Positions 1 to 6,467 of a stretch of 9,295 bases of DNA are shown here, piece after piece. The notes beneath the pieces were generated by a model. The model saw nothing but the letters and a program-made list of their open reading frames with translations. It did not search any database and was not told the origin of the DNA. The DNA comes from Pseudomonadota bacterium. Lineage in GTDB: Bacteria; Pseudomonadota; Alphaproteobacteria; UBA828; JAPUJA01. The translations under genes were made by a program, and so were the position numbers. The DNA is taken from assembly GCA_027296525.1 (NCBI GenBank), contig JAPUJA010000237.1, positions 1 through 9,295 on the forward strand, read 5' to 3'. The stretch's first letter is position 1, and each line of letters starts with the position of its first letter.

Positions 1-1
1 C

Positions 2-1305
2 TACCGCGACGATCTCGACGAGATGCGCGCCGCGATCAGCCCCTACTCGGAGCGGGACGCCGACCGGCTCGGCGACTATTTCGAGGTCATCGAGGAGACC
101 GCCGATATCTTGCGCGCGCTCGCCCTCGAAACGCCGCCCAACCCGGGCGGCGGGGTGAAGGACATTCTGAAGACGCTCCGCATGGGGCGGCGCTTGCGCA
201 AGGCCGGCCCGCACGCGCTCGAAAATTTCGCCAAGCTCATGACCATGAGCGTCGGCGATTACCTCGACGGCTGGTTCGAGAGCGATCCCTTGAAGGGCAT
301 GCTCGGCTTTGACGGCATCGTCGGCAATCTGGTGAGCCCCTACCATCCGGGCTCGGCCTATGTCCTGATCCACCACGCCATCGGCGAAATCAACGGCCAA
401 AAGGGCGCCTGGGGCCACGCCATCGGCGGCATGGGCGCGATCAGCGAGGCGATCGCGCGCTCAGGCCGAGCCAAGGGCGTCGAGATCGAGACCGAGGCAC
501 CGGTCGCGGAGCTGCTCGTCGAGGGCGGCAAGACCCGCGGCGTCAAGCTCGCCGACGGGCGCGAGGTGACGGCGCGCATCACCGCCGCCAACGTCAACCC
601 GAAGCTCCTGTTTCTGAAGCTCGTGCCCGCCGACGCGCTCAAGCCTGAGGTCAAGCGGCGCATGGAGAACTGGCGCTGCCGCTCCGGCAGCTTCCGCATG
701 AACGTCGCGCTCGGCGAGCTGCCGGACTTTACTTGCCTGCCGGGCACAGACCTTCAAGAGCACCACATGTCGGGCATCTATCTCTGCCCGTCGCTCGGCT
801 ACATGGAGCGCGCCTATGACGACGCGAAGGGAGGCGGCTATTCCAAGGAGCCGGCGGTCGATATGCTGATCTCGAGCACGGTGGACGCCAGCCTCGCGCC
901 CGAGGGCCGGCACGTGGCGAGCCTCTTCTGCCAGCATTTCCATCCCGAGCTTTCGGACGGGCGAAGCTGGGTTGATGCCAAGGAGGCGGCGGTCGATACC
1001 ATCATCGAGACGGTCAACCGCTACGCGCCCAACTCCCGTCATCCATCATCGCGGTGCAGGCCTTAAGCCCGCTCGATCTCGAACGCGAGTTCGGGCTCAC
1101 CGGCGGCGACATCTTCCATGGCTGCCTCGATCTCGATCAGATCTTTTCACTGAGGCCCATGATGGGCCACGCGGACTACCGCATGCCGCTCAAAAATCTC
1201 TATCTCTGCGGCTCGGGCGCGCATCCGGGCGGCGGCGTCACCGGCGTGCCGAGGCGCAACGCGGCGCGCGAGATCATCAAGGACTTCAGAAGGCGCCGGG
1301 TTTAG
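2..1305 (+). CDS. PYROXD2/CrtI-like FAD oxidoreductase, 5'-partial, apparent frameshift
   Basis: This is the C-terminal part of a NAD(P)/FAD-dependent oxidoreductase of the phytoene desaturase / PYROXD2 group; the N-terminal Rossmann dinucleotide-binding motif lies before the window. The frame is open from base 2 with no stop to the left edge. Supporting signs are the GGMGAISEAIA segment (about 428-460), a substrate/FAD middle domain, and the C-terminal LCGSGAHPGGGVTG motif (about 1204-1245), the family's FAD-contacting end. Reading must shift by one base near 1040-1046: frame 2 reaches a TAA at 1064-1066, while the homologous continuation (SIIAVQALSPLDLEREFG) runs in frame 1 to TAG at 1303-1305. 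The substrate cannot be told from sequence; members act on carotenoids, amines or unknown compounds. It converges on the MoaD-like genes with a 29 bp gap. The family call is firm; whether the gene is functional is uncertain. Confidence 0.87.
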
Positions 1306-1334
1306 ACGCGCCTCAATATCCGACGCGGGAAGCT

Positions 1335-1586
1335 TCAGCCCCCTTGGAGCGGCGGGAAAATCGAAACCGCATCGCCCGCATTCAAACGGTGCGTCGCGAA
1401 CGCGCTCGGCCGGACCTGCTCATCGTTGACGGTGATGAGATAGCTGGCTTCGGCGGGCAGGCCGAGCTTCGCCATCACATCGAGAAGGCCCGCGCCTTCG
1501 GCCAGATCGAGCTCGGTCTGATTGAAGCCGCTGCCGGCGGGCAGCTTGTGGCGGAGCCGCCCCAGGAGCTTGATCTTGAGTTTCAC
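1335..1586 (-). CDS. MoaD/ThiS-family sulfur carrier with Gly-Gly end (second copy)
   Basis: A small beta-grasp, ubiquitin-like protein of about 83 residues. Members are adenylated and thiocarboxylated at a C-terminal Gly-Gly and donate sulfur, for example to the dithiolene of molybdopterin or tungstopterin. Seen here: an N-terminal beta strand KLKIKLLGRL, a central ITVNDEQV segment typical of the family, and the ending FPPLQGG followed by TGA. I chose a GTG start at 1586. It lines the protein up with its neighbour's MKIRVKLFGGL start and lies only 4 nt after the neighbour's stop, which suggests translational coupling. A longer frame reaches 1652, but its extra residues are Arg/Ser-rich and overlap the upstream gene. 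Sitting downstream of the aldehyde oxidoreductase, it probably serves tungsten cofactor assembly (inference). Confidence 0.83.
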   Translation of the reverse strand: MKLKIKLLGRLRHKLPAGSGFNQTELDLAEGAGLLDVMAKLGLPAEASYLITVNDEQVRPSAFATHRLNAGDAVSIFPPLQGG

Positions 1587-1590
1587 GCGC

Positions 1591-1833
1591 TCAACCGGCA
1601 ATCGGCGGGCAGATGGTGACGCACTCGCCCTCCGCGATCTTGCGGCTGTCATAGGCCTCCGGTGGGACGGCGGCGTCGTTGACGAGCAGAATGTAGAAGC
1701 GATCGTCCGCCAGCTCGAGGCGGCGCATCAACTCGCGCGGCGTCATGTTCGCGGGCACGACCATCTCGCCGGATCGCTCGCCGGGCGCAAGAGCCCGTCC
1801 CAGACCGCCGAAGAGCTTCACCCTGATCTTCAT
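1591..1833 (-). CDS. MoaD/ThiS-like ubiquitin-fold protein, terminus Ala-Gly (first copy)
   Basis: An 80-residue beta-grasp protein starting MKIRVKLFGGLGRAL, with the family's LLVNDAAV segment around residues 49-56 and the end CPPIAG. It is clearly a paralogue of the next gene, because both have a KLxG start, a VND core and an FPP/CPP tail. The penultimate residue is Ala, so the Gly-Gly normally needed for adenylation by MoeB/ThiF-type enzymes is not complete; a single terminal Gly remains. It may still work, may be a non-catalytic partner, or may reflect a lost codon. The ATG at 1833 follows the oxidoreductase stop by about 115 nt and has only a weak GGGGCGA-like ribosome site. The gene most likely belongs to the oxidoreductase transcript. 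Recognition of the family is good; the exact role is inferred. Confidence 0.82.
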   Translation of the reverse strand: MKIRVKLFGGLGRALAPGERSGEMVVPANMTPRELMRRLELADDRFYILLVNDAAVPPEAYDSRKIAEGECVTICPPIAG

Positions 1834-1936
1834 GGGCTCGCCCCGGCACGGCGCGTCATCGCTTGCCGCGACGGACGCGGCCTGGACGCGAATGTCACCT
1901 CGGACGCCGATCCCCTCGTGCCTCGAAGCGCGCGCG

Positions 1937-1955
1937 CGGCTGAGCGCCTCAGCCG
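1937..1955 (-). other. Perfect hairpin across the AOR stop codon
   Basis: CGGCTGA and TCAGCCG form a perfect 7-bp stem with a 5-nt loop. The oxidoreductase stop codon (1949-1951) falls inside one arm. No T-run follows in the direction of transcription, so it is not a classical intrinsic terminator. It could stabilise the upstream mRNA or reduce read-through into the two MoaD-like genes. The structure is seen directly; a role is guesswork. Confidence 0.4.
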
Positions 1956-3772
1956 AGCCCGAGCCTCGCCAGCGTCTCCTTGGTCGGCACGCCGTTCTTA
2001 TCCCAGCCGCGAAGCGTGTAGTACTCAGGCAGCATCTCCGGCAGGCGGTTCACGAGGCCCTTGCCGGTGCCGGACGGCGCCGGCTCCGACAGGATCCGCT
2101 TGGGCAGGGTGTCGTCCTTCGCCGTAAGCCCCGCCTTGAGGTTGAACAGGCGCTCGAGGTTCCAGGTGCGCTCGCCCACTTGGGTCATCTTGTCGGCCGT
2201 CCAGCCGCCGCCGCAGGCGCCCTCGAGCTGGGCGGCATAGTCATCCAGACCCCAGGCGACGGTGCAGAAGAGGCAGCAGCCACTCGAATCGATCGCGGCG
2301 ACGACGTTCTGCGAACTCGAGACGACCTCGGCCTTGCCCTCGATCTCCGTCGAGTTGAAGTCGTGCTCGTAAGGATCGGCGCGCAGATGGCAGGCGCCCC
2401 GGTTGCTCGTCGCGTAGCCCAAGCCCATGCCCTGCATGGAGCGCCCGTCATAGGCCGCGAATTCCTGGCCCTTGACCGACATCGAGAGGTCCGGATGCTT
2501 GTACTTCTTGCACAGAAGCTTCGAGCCCATGCCGATCTCCTTGCCGAAGCCCTCGCCACGGGCGATCAGCTCGGTAATCTGGCAGAGCGCCTCGGCCGAG
2601 CCGAATTCGAGCTTGATCCCGCCCGTGTCCTTCTCGGTGATCGCACCGATGTCGAAGAGCTCCATGGCCGCGGCGATCGAGCCGCCGAGCGAGATCGGAT
2701 CCATGCCATCCTCGTTGCAGAGGAAGCCCGCATAGGTCGCGGCGTCGATGTCGTCGACCCCGACCGCCGAGCCGAGCGCATAGGCCGTCTCATATTCGAG
2801 GCCGCCCGAGGCGATCTGGTACTGGGGCTTGTCCTTGACCGAGAAATGCTCCGGGTCGATATGCGAAACCCGCCCGCAGGCGATGGTGCAGGCGAAGCAG
2901 GCGCCGTTCGTGATGAGGTTGGTATGGCCGTGCTCGTTCACGGCCTGCATGGCCGCCGGATTGAGCTTCTCCGCGCCCTCGAACTGGACGGCCCGGTTGT
3001 TGCGCGTCGGCAGGCTGCCGAAGCCGTTGGTGATATCCATCATCCCGATGGTGCCGTCCTTGCCGAGACCCGCGCGGTCTTCGCTCTCGGCGAGCTTCTT
3101 TCGGCACGCGGCGACGGCGGCCATGAACTTCTTGGGGTTGTGGGGCTGAACGCCCTTGGTGCCTCTGACGGCGATGGTCTTCAAGTTCTTCGAGCCCATC
3201 ACCGCGCCGACGCCCGAGCGGCCCGCGGCCCGGTGCAGATCGTTCACCACGCAGGCGAACCGGCAGCCATATTCGCCGGCACGCCCGATGGAGGCGAGGC
3301 GGATCTGCGGGTCCTGATGGCGTTCCTGGACGAGGTGCTCGGTCTCCCACACCGTCTTGCCCCAGAGATCGCCGGCGGCAAGGAGTTGGACGTCGTCGTC
3401 CTGAATCAAGAGGTAGACGGGCTTCTTCGCCTTGCCCTCGAAGATGATCATGTCGTAGCCGGCCATCTTGAGCTCGGCGCCGAACTTGCCGCCCGAGTTC
3501 GAACACGCGATCGCGCCCGTGAGCGCGCCCTTGGTGATCACCGAGTAGCGCCCGCCGGTCGAGGCCATGGTGCCGGTCAAGGGACCCGTGGCGATGATCA
3601 GCTCGTTGCCGGGCGATAAGGGATCGACCTTCGGATCGATCTCCTCGAAGAGGTATTTGCTGGCCAGGCCGCGCTGCCCCATATAGTCCTGAGCCCACTC
3701 CATGTTCAGGGGCTCTTTCGCGACGTTTCCCTTGGTGAGATCCACGCGAAGTATCTGCTTCTGCCAACCCAT
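1949..3772 (-). CDS. aor: Aldehyde:ferredoxin oxidoreductase (tungstopterin, AOR family)
   Basis: A 607-residue oxidoreductase that oxidises aldehydes to carboxylic acids (or the reverse) at a tungsten bis-pterin centre, passing electrons through one 4Fe-4S cluster. The length matches the family. Visible signs are the N-terminal tungstopterin domain with GPLTGTMASTGGRYSV (about 63-78) and the cluster motif C292-x2-C295-x3-C299. The fourth cysteine is expected at about 500 in the DSSGCC segment, which corresponds to the DxxGLC pterin motif. The EYET (about 326-329) and CHLRAD (461-466) segments hold the Glu and His expected near the metal. ATG 3772 is chosen because GAGGAG lies 8-9 nt upstream and the family start MGWxxxILRVDL begins there; an upstream in-frame ATG at 3829 adds 19 unlikely residues. 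By memory it resembles AorB of facultative anaerobic proteobacteria rather than hyperthermophile AOR, but no separate ferredoxin-like or FAD subunit gene is present. Confidence 0.95.
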   Translation of the reverse strand: MGWQKQILRVDLTKGNVAKEPLNMEWAQDYMGQRGLASKYLFEEIDPKVDPLSPGNELIIATGPLTGTMASTGGRYSVITKGALTGAIACSNSGGKFGAELKMAGYDMIIFEGKAKKPVYLLIQDDDVQLLAAGDLWGKTVWETEHLVQERHQDPQIRLASIGRAGEYGCRFACVVNDLHRAAGRSGVGAVMGSKNLKTIAVRGTKGVQPHNPKKFMAAVAACRKKLAESEDRAGLGKDGTIGMMDITNGFGSLPTRNNRAVQFEGAEKLNPAAMQAVNEHGHTNLITNGACFACTIACGRVSHIDPEHFSVKDKPQYQIASGGLEYETAYALGSAVGVDDIDAATYAGFLCNEDGMDPISLGGSIAAAMELFDIGAITEKDTGGIKLEFGSAEALCQITELIARGEGFGKEIGMGSKLLCKKYKHPDLSMSVKGQEFAAYDGRSMQGMGLGYATSNRGACHLRADPYEHDFNSTEIEGKAEVVSSSQNVVAAIDSSGCCLFCTVAWGLDDYAAQLEGACGGGWTADKMTQVGERTWNLERLFNLKAGLTAKDDTLPKRILSEPAPSGTGKGLVNRLPEMLPEYYTLRGWDKNGVPTKETLARLGLG

Positions 3773-3824
3773 CGGGTGATCTCCTCTCCTCTGAATGCTC
3801 CCCTGTCCGCGGCACACCGCCGAA

Positions 3825-3840
3825 CCCACCGACCGGTGGG
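3825..3840. repeat. Near-perfect inverted repeat in AOR leader
   Basis: CCCACCGACCGGTGGG pairs CCCACCG with CGGTGGG around a 2-base centre. It lies between the proposed oxidoreductase promoter and its ribosome site. The core ACCGGT recurs at 3876-3881, within the promoter spacer. This layout would suit a dimeric regulator (inference). In GC-rich DNA such palindromes also arise by chance. Confidence 0.3.
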
Positions 3841-3868
3841 CGCGGGCCGCCGGACACCTGTTCTTGCG

Positions 3869-3897
3869 ATACTACACCGGTCGCGAGCGCCGGTGAA
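3869..3897 (-). promoter_or_regulatory. Candidate sigma-70-type promoter for the AOR operon
   Basis: On the minus strand TTCACC (3897-3892) and TAGTAT (3874-3869) are separated by exactly 17 bases; each matches the -35/-10 consensus at 4 of 6 positions. It lies about 97 bases before the oxidoreductase ATG, in the 265-bp gap after the NADH dehydrogenase gene. The rest of that gap holds GC-rich palindromes (3907-3918 and 3939-3952) and no gene. This suggests the oxidoreductase is a separate transcription unit, but the match is modest. Confidence 0.3.
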
Positions 3898-4037
3898 TGG
3901 TCTTTATGGGGCTCCCCACGACCGCCCGCGGCCGCCGGCGGCGCAAGCGCCGATGGCGCGCGCGAGCGCCGAAAACGGCCCGTGGCGATCGGGAACTCAT
4001 CCGGGGCAAGGAGGACCGGCAAGCCGCTAGATCGTCG

Positions 4038-5327
4038 TCAGCCCCCGGTGATCAGCCGCGCGCCGCGCCCGAAGCTCGCGTAGGCCCAGGCCCAGTTGAC
4101 GAACACCATGAGCCGGCTGCGGAAGTCGATGAGGAAGTAGATGTGGACGAAACTCCACACGAACCAACCGAGCCAGCCCGTGACGCGTATCCAGCCGAAG
4201 TCAGCGACGGCGTGAGAGCGCCCGATGGTCGCAAGCTCGCCGTAGTTGCGGTAACGAAAGCGCATTCGGCGCTTATCCCCCCTAAGCCGCCGGCGGATCA
4301 GCCGGGCGACGAACGCGCCCTGTTGCTTCGCGACCGTGGCGAGGCCGGGCAGCGGTTCGCCTTTCTTGGTGAGCGCGCCCGCCGCATCGCCGATGACGAA
4401 CACATCGGGATAGCCGGGCAGCGAAAGATCGGGCCCGACCTTCACGCGGCCCGCCTTATCGGCCTCGGCTCCGAGCCAGGCCGCGGCGGCGCGCGCGCGT
4501 ACGCCCGCGCACCAGATGACGCTCGCCGCCTCGATACGTTCGCCGCCCGCCGTGACGCCGTCCCCGTCGATCTTCTCGACGGGAAGATCGCAGCGCACCT
4601 CGACCCCCATGCGCCCAAGCGCGCGGTGCGCGTAGCGTGAAAGCGATTCGGGAAAGCCCGCGAGCAGGCGAGGACCGGCCTCGATCAGGATGATCCGCGC
4701 CGAGCGCGGGTCGATGGCGTGGAAGTCGCGCGCGAGCGCCCGCTTGGCGAGCTCGGCGATGGCGCCGGCCATCTCGATGCCCGTCGGCCCCCCGCCCACG
4801 AGAACGAAGGTCATGAGGCGCCTTCGCGGGGCCTCGTCCTCCGCCGCCTCGGCGCGCTCGAAGGCTTCGAGGATCTGGCTTCGTATCGCGGTTGCGTCCT
4901 CGACGGTCTTGAGGTTTGGGCTCAAACGCGCCCATTCGTCGTGGCCGAAATAGCTCGGCTCCGAACCGACGGCGACGATGAGATCGTCGTACGGGATTTC
5001 GCGCGCGCGCGTGCGAACGACCTGGCGTTGCGTGTCCACGCCGACGACCTCGTCCATGAGGACGCGGATGTTCTTTTGCCCGCGAAGCACGCTTCGAATG
5101 GGAACGGCGATGTCGGCGGGCGAGAGCCCGGCGGTCGCAACCTGGTAGAGCAGCGGTTGGAAGAGGTGGTGGTTGCGCCGGTCGATCAGGGTGATGTCGA
5201 CGGGTGCACCTTTAAGGTCTTTCGCGACCCGAAGCCCGCCGAACCCTGCACCCACGATGACGACGCGGGGGTAAGAACCGATACGGTCTTCGGCGGGACC
5301 ATTCCGTTGATCAGCATGTGTTGACAT
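4038..5327 (-). CDS. ndh: Type II NADH:quinone dehydrogenase (NDH-2)
   Basis: A 429-residue single-subunit, non-proton-pumping NADH dehydrogenase that feeds electrons from NADH to quinone at the inner face of the cytoplasmic membrane. The FAD-binding motif is VVIVGAGFGG (22-31), followed by the NDH-2 signature HHLFQPLLYQVATAGLSP (53-70). The NADH-binding motif VLVGGGPTG (175-183) has an acidic residue, E216, after the second strand. VFVIGDAAG (309-317) and the quinone-site segment PGLATVAKQQG (327-337) follow. The C-terminal part (about 383-412, rich in W, F and I) is the expected membrane-associating segment. The ATG at 5327 has a poor ribosome site, and the gene follows the DUF1330-like gene by 32 bp, so translation may depend on the upstream gene. 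Standing before the aldehyde oxidoreductase, it could link NADH to respiration for this locus, but it may simply be a housekeeping enzyme. Confidence 0.94.
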   Translation of the reverse strand: MSTHADQRNGPAEDRIGSYPRVVIVGAGFGGLRVAKDLKGAPVDITLIDRRNHHLFQPLLYQVATAGLSPADIAVPIRSVLRGQKNIRVLMDEVVGVDTQRQVVRTRAREIPYDDLIVAVGSEPSYFGHDEWARLSPNLKTVEDATAIRSQILEAFERAEAAEDEAPRRRLMTFVLVGGGPTGIEMAGAIAELAKRALARDFHAIDPRSARIILIEAGPRLLAGFPESLSRYAHRALGRMGVEVRCDLPVEKIDGDGVTAGGERIEAASVIWCAGVRARAAAAWLGAEADKAGRVKVGPDLSLPGYPDVFVIGDAAGALTKKGEPLPGLATVAKQQGAFVARLIRRRLRGDKRRMRFRYRNYGELATIGRSHAVADFGWIRVTGWLGWFVWSFVHIYFLIDFRSRLMVFVNWAWAYASFGRGARLITGG

Positions 5328-5359
5328 CGTACCGCGTCCCGTAACCCGATCAATGCCGT

Positions 5360-5647
5360 CTAAACCCCCTCGACCGCGAAGAACGTCGCCTTTGAGGCTT
5401 CCTGGCGGATCGCCTTCGGGCCCGCATAGTCCTCCGAGTGATACCAGCGCCTGGCCTCTTCCAGGGAGGGGAATTCGAGCACCACGATGCGCCCGCCCGC
5501 CGGCTCGCCCTCGAAGACCACGAGCTCACCGGCGCGCGCCAAGGCCTTCGCGCCGTATTTGGCGAGCACCGGCCCCGCCACCTTGGCATAGTCTTGATAG
5601 CGCTTGGCATCCGTCACGTCGATTTCCCCGATCACATAGGCCACCAT
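5360..5647 (-). CDS. DUF1330 family protein (dimeric alpha/beta-barrel fold)
   Basis: A small 95-residue protein matching the DUF1330 pattern: MVAYVIGEIDVTD at the start, a YxxYAKVAGPVLAKYG helix (about 17-32), GxLVVFEGE, then VVLEFPSLEEARRWYHSEDY (55-74) and the tail FFAVEGV. The family has a ferredoxin-like alpha/beta fold related to small monooxygenase-type and EthD-type dimers, but its biochemical role is unknown. ATG 5647 is preceded by AAGGAGTAAGGACA, a strong ribosome site. It lies between the second amidotransferase gene and the NADH dehydrogenase gene with gaps of 36 and 32 bp, so it is probably co-transcribed. Its ribosome-site region is the product of a 24-bp tandem duplication, described separately. 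No metal or cofactor residues can be named. Confidence 0.85.
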   Translation of the reverse strand: MVAYVIGEIDVTDAKRYQDYAKVAGPVLAKYGAKALARAGELVVFEGEPAGGRIVVLEFPSLEEARRWYHSEDYAGPKAIRQEASKATFFAVEGV

Positions 5648-5655
5648 TGTCCTTA

Positions 5656-5703
5656 CTCCTTATCGCGCGTCCGTTGACGCTCCTTATCGCGCGTCCGTTG
5701 ACG
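5656..5703. repeat. 24-bp perfect tandem duplication at gene junction
   Basis: Bases 5656-5679 are repeated exactly at 5680-5703. Each copy carries, on the minus strand, the last codons of the amidotransferase gene, its TAA stop and an overlapping AAGGAG ribosome site. The gene now ends at the first TAA (5686-5684); the second copy lies in the spacer and supplies the ribosome site of the DUF1330-like gene. The duplication enlarges the gap from about 12 to 36 nt without changing the amidotransferase protein. It looks recent, since no base differs. Confidence 0.95.
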
Positions 5704-6448
5704 CTGTGCGTCCGTCGACGATCCCGGTCCCTTTGAGGAAGTTCGCGATCAGCCGCTTGGCTTCGGGAAGCGGGTGAAAGCGATGGACGAGGTGCGGGTG
5801 CGTGAGCGCGAAGTACGTCACCATCACCTCCTCCGTCATCTCGGGGTGAAACTGAACGCTCACCCAGTCGCCGCCATAGTCGAGCGCAACGGTCGGGTCG
5901 ACATCCGTCGAGGCGAGCGATACCGCGCCGCCCGGCGGCTCGACCACGCGCTCCGTATTTCCGTGGTTGAATTCCGAGACCGGCTCGAAATCCTCGAAGA
6001 GATAATGGCCCCTCCCGGCCGCGCTCAAGGTGACGGGAATCGAGCCGACGCAACGCCCCGTCTCGACCGCGCCCACGCGCCCGTCGAACATCACGCTCAT
6101 CATTTGATGGCCGGCGCACACGCCGAGCGCCGGCTTGCCGGTCGCACGATAGCGTTCGAGCCACGCCATGGTCGTGAGCTGCCAGGAAAGCCGTTCATTG
6201 ATCGAGTGGTAGCTCCCACCGATGAAGACCGCATCCACATCTTCCGGGTCGGGCAGGGCCTCGCCCCTAAAGGCTTGGACGGTGCGAAACGCGATGGCAT
6301 CGATGAGGCCAAGCTCCCTCAGGCGGTTGCCGAACCACACGGCGTCGTCGGTGGTATCGGCGATCCTGTCGAAGCGCGCGGGATCGAGACTGGGATCGTC
6401 GCCGGCGAGCGAAACGAGCAGAACCCGCTTGCGCGCCGAGGCCGTCAT
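5684..6448 (-). CDS. Class I glutamine amidotransferase-like protein (second paralogue)
   Basis: A 254-residue stand-alone GATase1 domain protein. The Cys-His-Glu triad of class I amidotransferases is in place: nucleophile C111 in GVCAGHQMM, and H201 and E203 in VQFHPEMTEE. Known members hydrolyse glutamine or gamma-glutamyl amides, often delivering ammonia to a partner; no synthetase domain such as the GuaA ATP-PPase is fused. ATG 6448 is chosen because GAAGGAG lies 8 nt upstream and the start MTASARKRVLLVS matches the paralogue; upstream in-frame residues are an arginine/serine-rich shadow. The body is roughly two-thirds identical by eye to the neighbouring copy, with a 15-residue C-terminal tail the other lacks, ending inside the 24-bp duplication. 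With a GlnT-type ligase nearby, gamma-glutamyl amide hydrolysis is a reasonable guess, not shown. Confidence 0.9.
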   Translation of the reverse strand: MTASARKRVLLVSLAGDDPSLDPARFDRIADTTDDAVWFGNRLRELGLIDAIAFRTVQAFRGEALPDPEDVDAVFIGGSYHSINERLSWQLTTMAWLERYRATGKPALGVCAGHQMMSVMFDGRVGAVETGRCVGSIPVTLSAAGRGHYLFEDFEPVSEFNHGNTERVVEPPGGAVSLASTDVDPTVALDYGGDWVSVQFHPEMTEEVMVTYFALTHPHLVHRFHPLPEAKRLIANFLKGTGIVDGRTASTDAR

Positions 6449-6467
6449 GGTTCCGCTCCTTCGCCGG

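Noticed and set aside
1031..1066. Programmed ribosomal frameshift in the oxidoreductase
   Set aside because: No slippery heptamer, internal Shine-Dalgarno or downstream structure is evident, and the family has no known frameshifting; error or mutation is simpler.
1745..3619. A 624-codon open frame on the plus strand opposite the aldehyde oxidoreductase
   Set aside because: It is Arg/Ala/Leu-rich, matches no family, and lies exactly antisense to a clear AOR gene; such frames are common in GC-rich DNA.
3897..4640. Plus-strand frame covering the AOR-NDH gap and the 3' end of ndh
   Set aside because: Most of it is antisense to conserved NDH-2 sequence; no ribosome site or family features.
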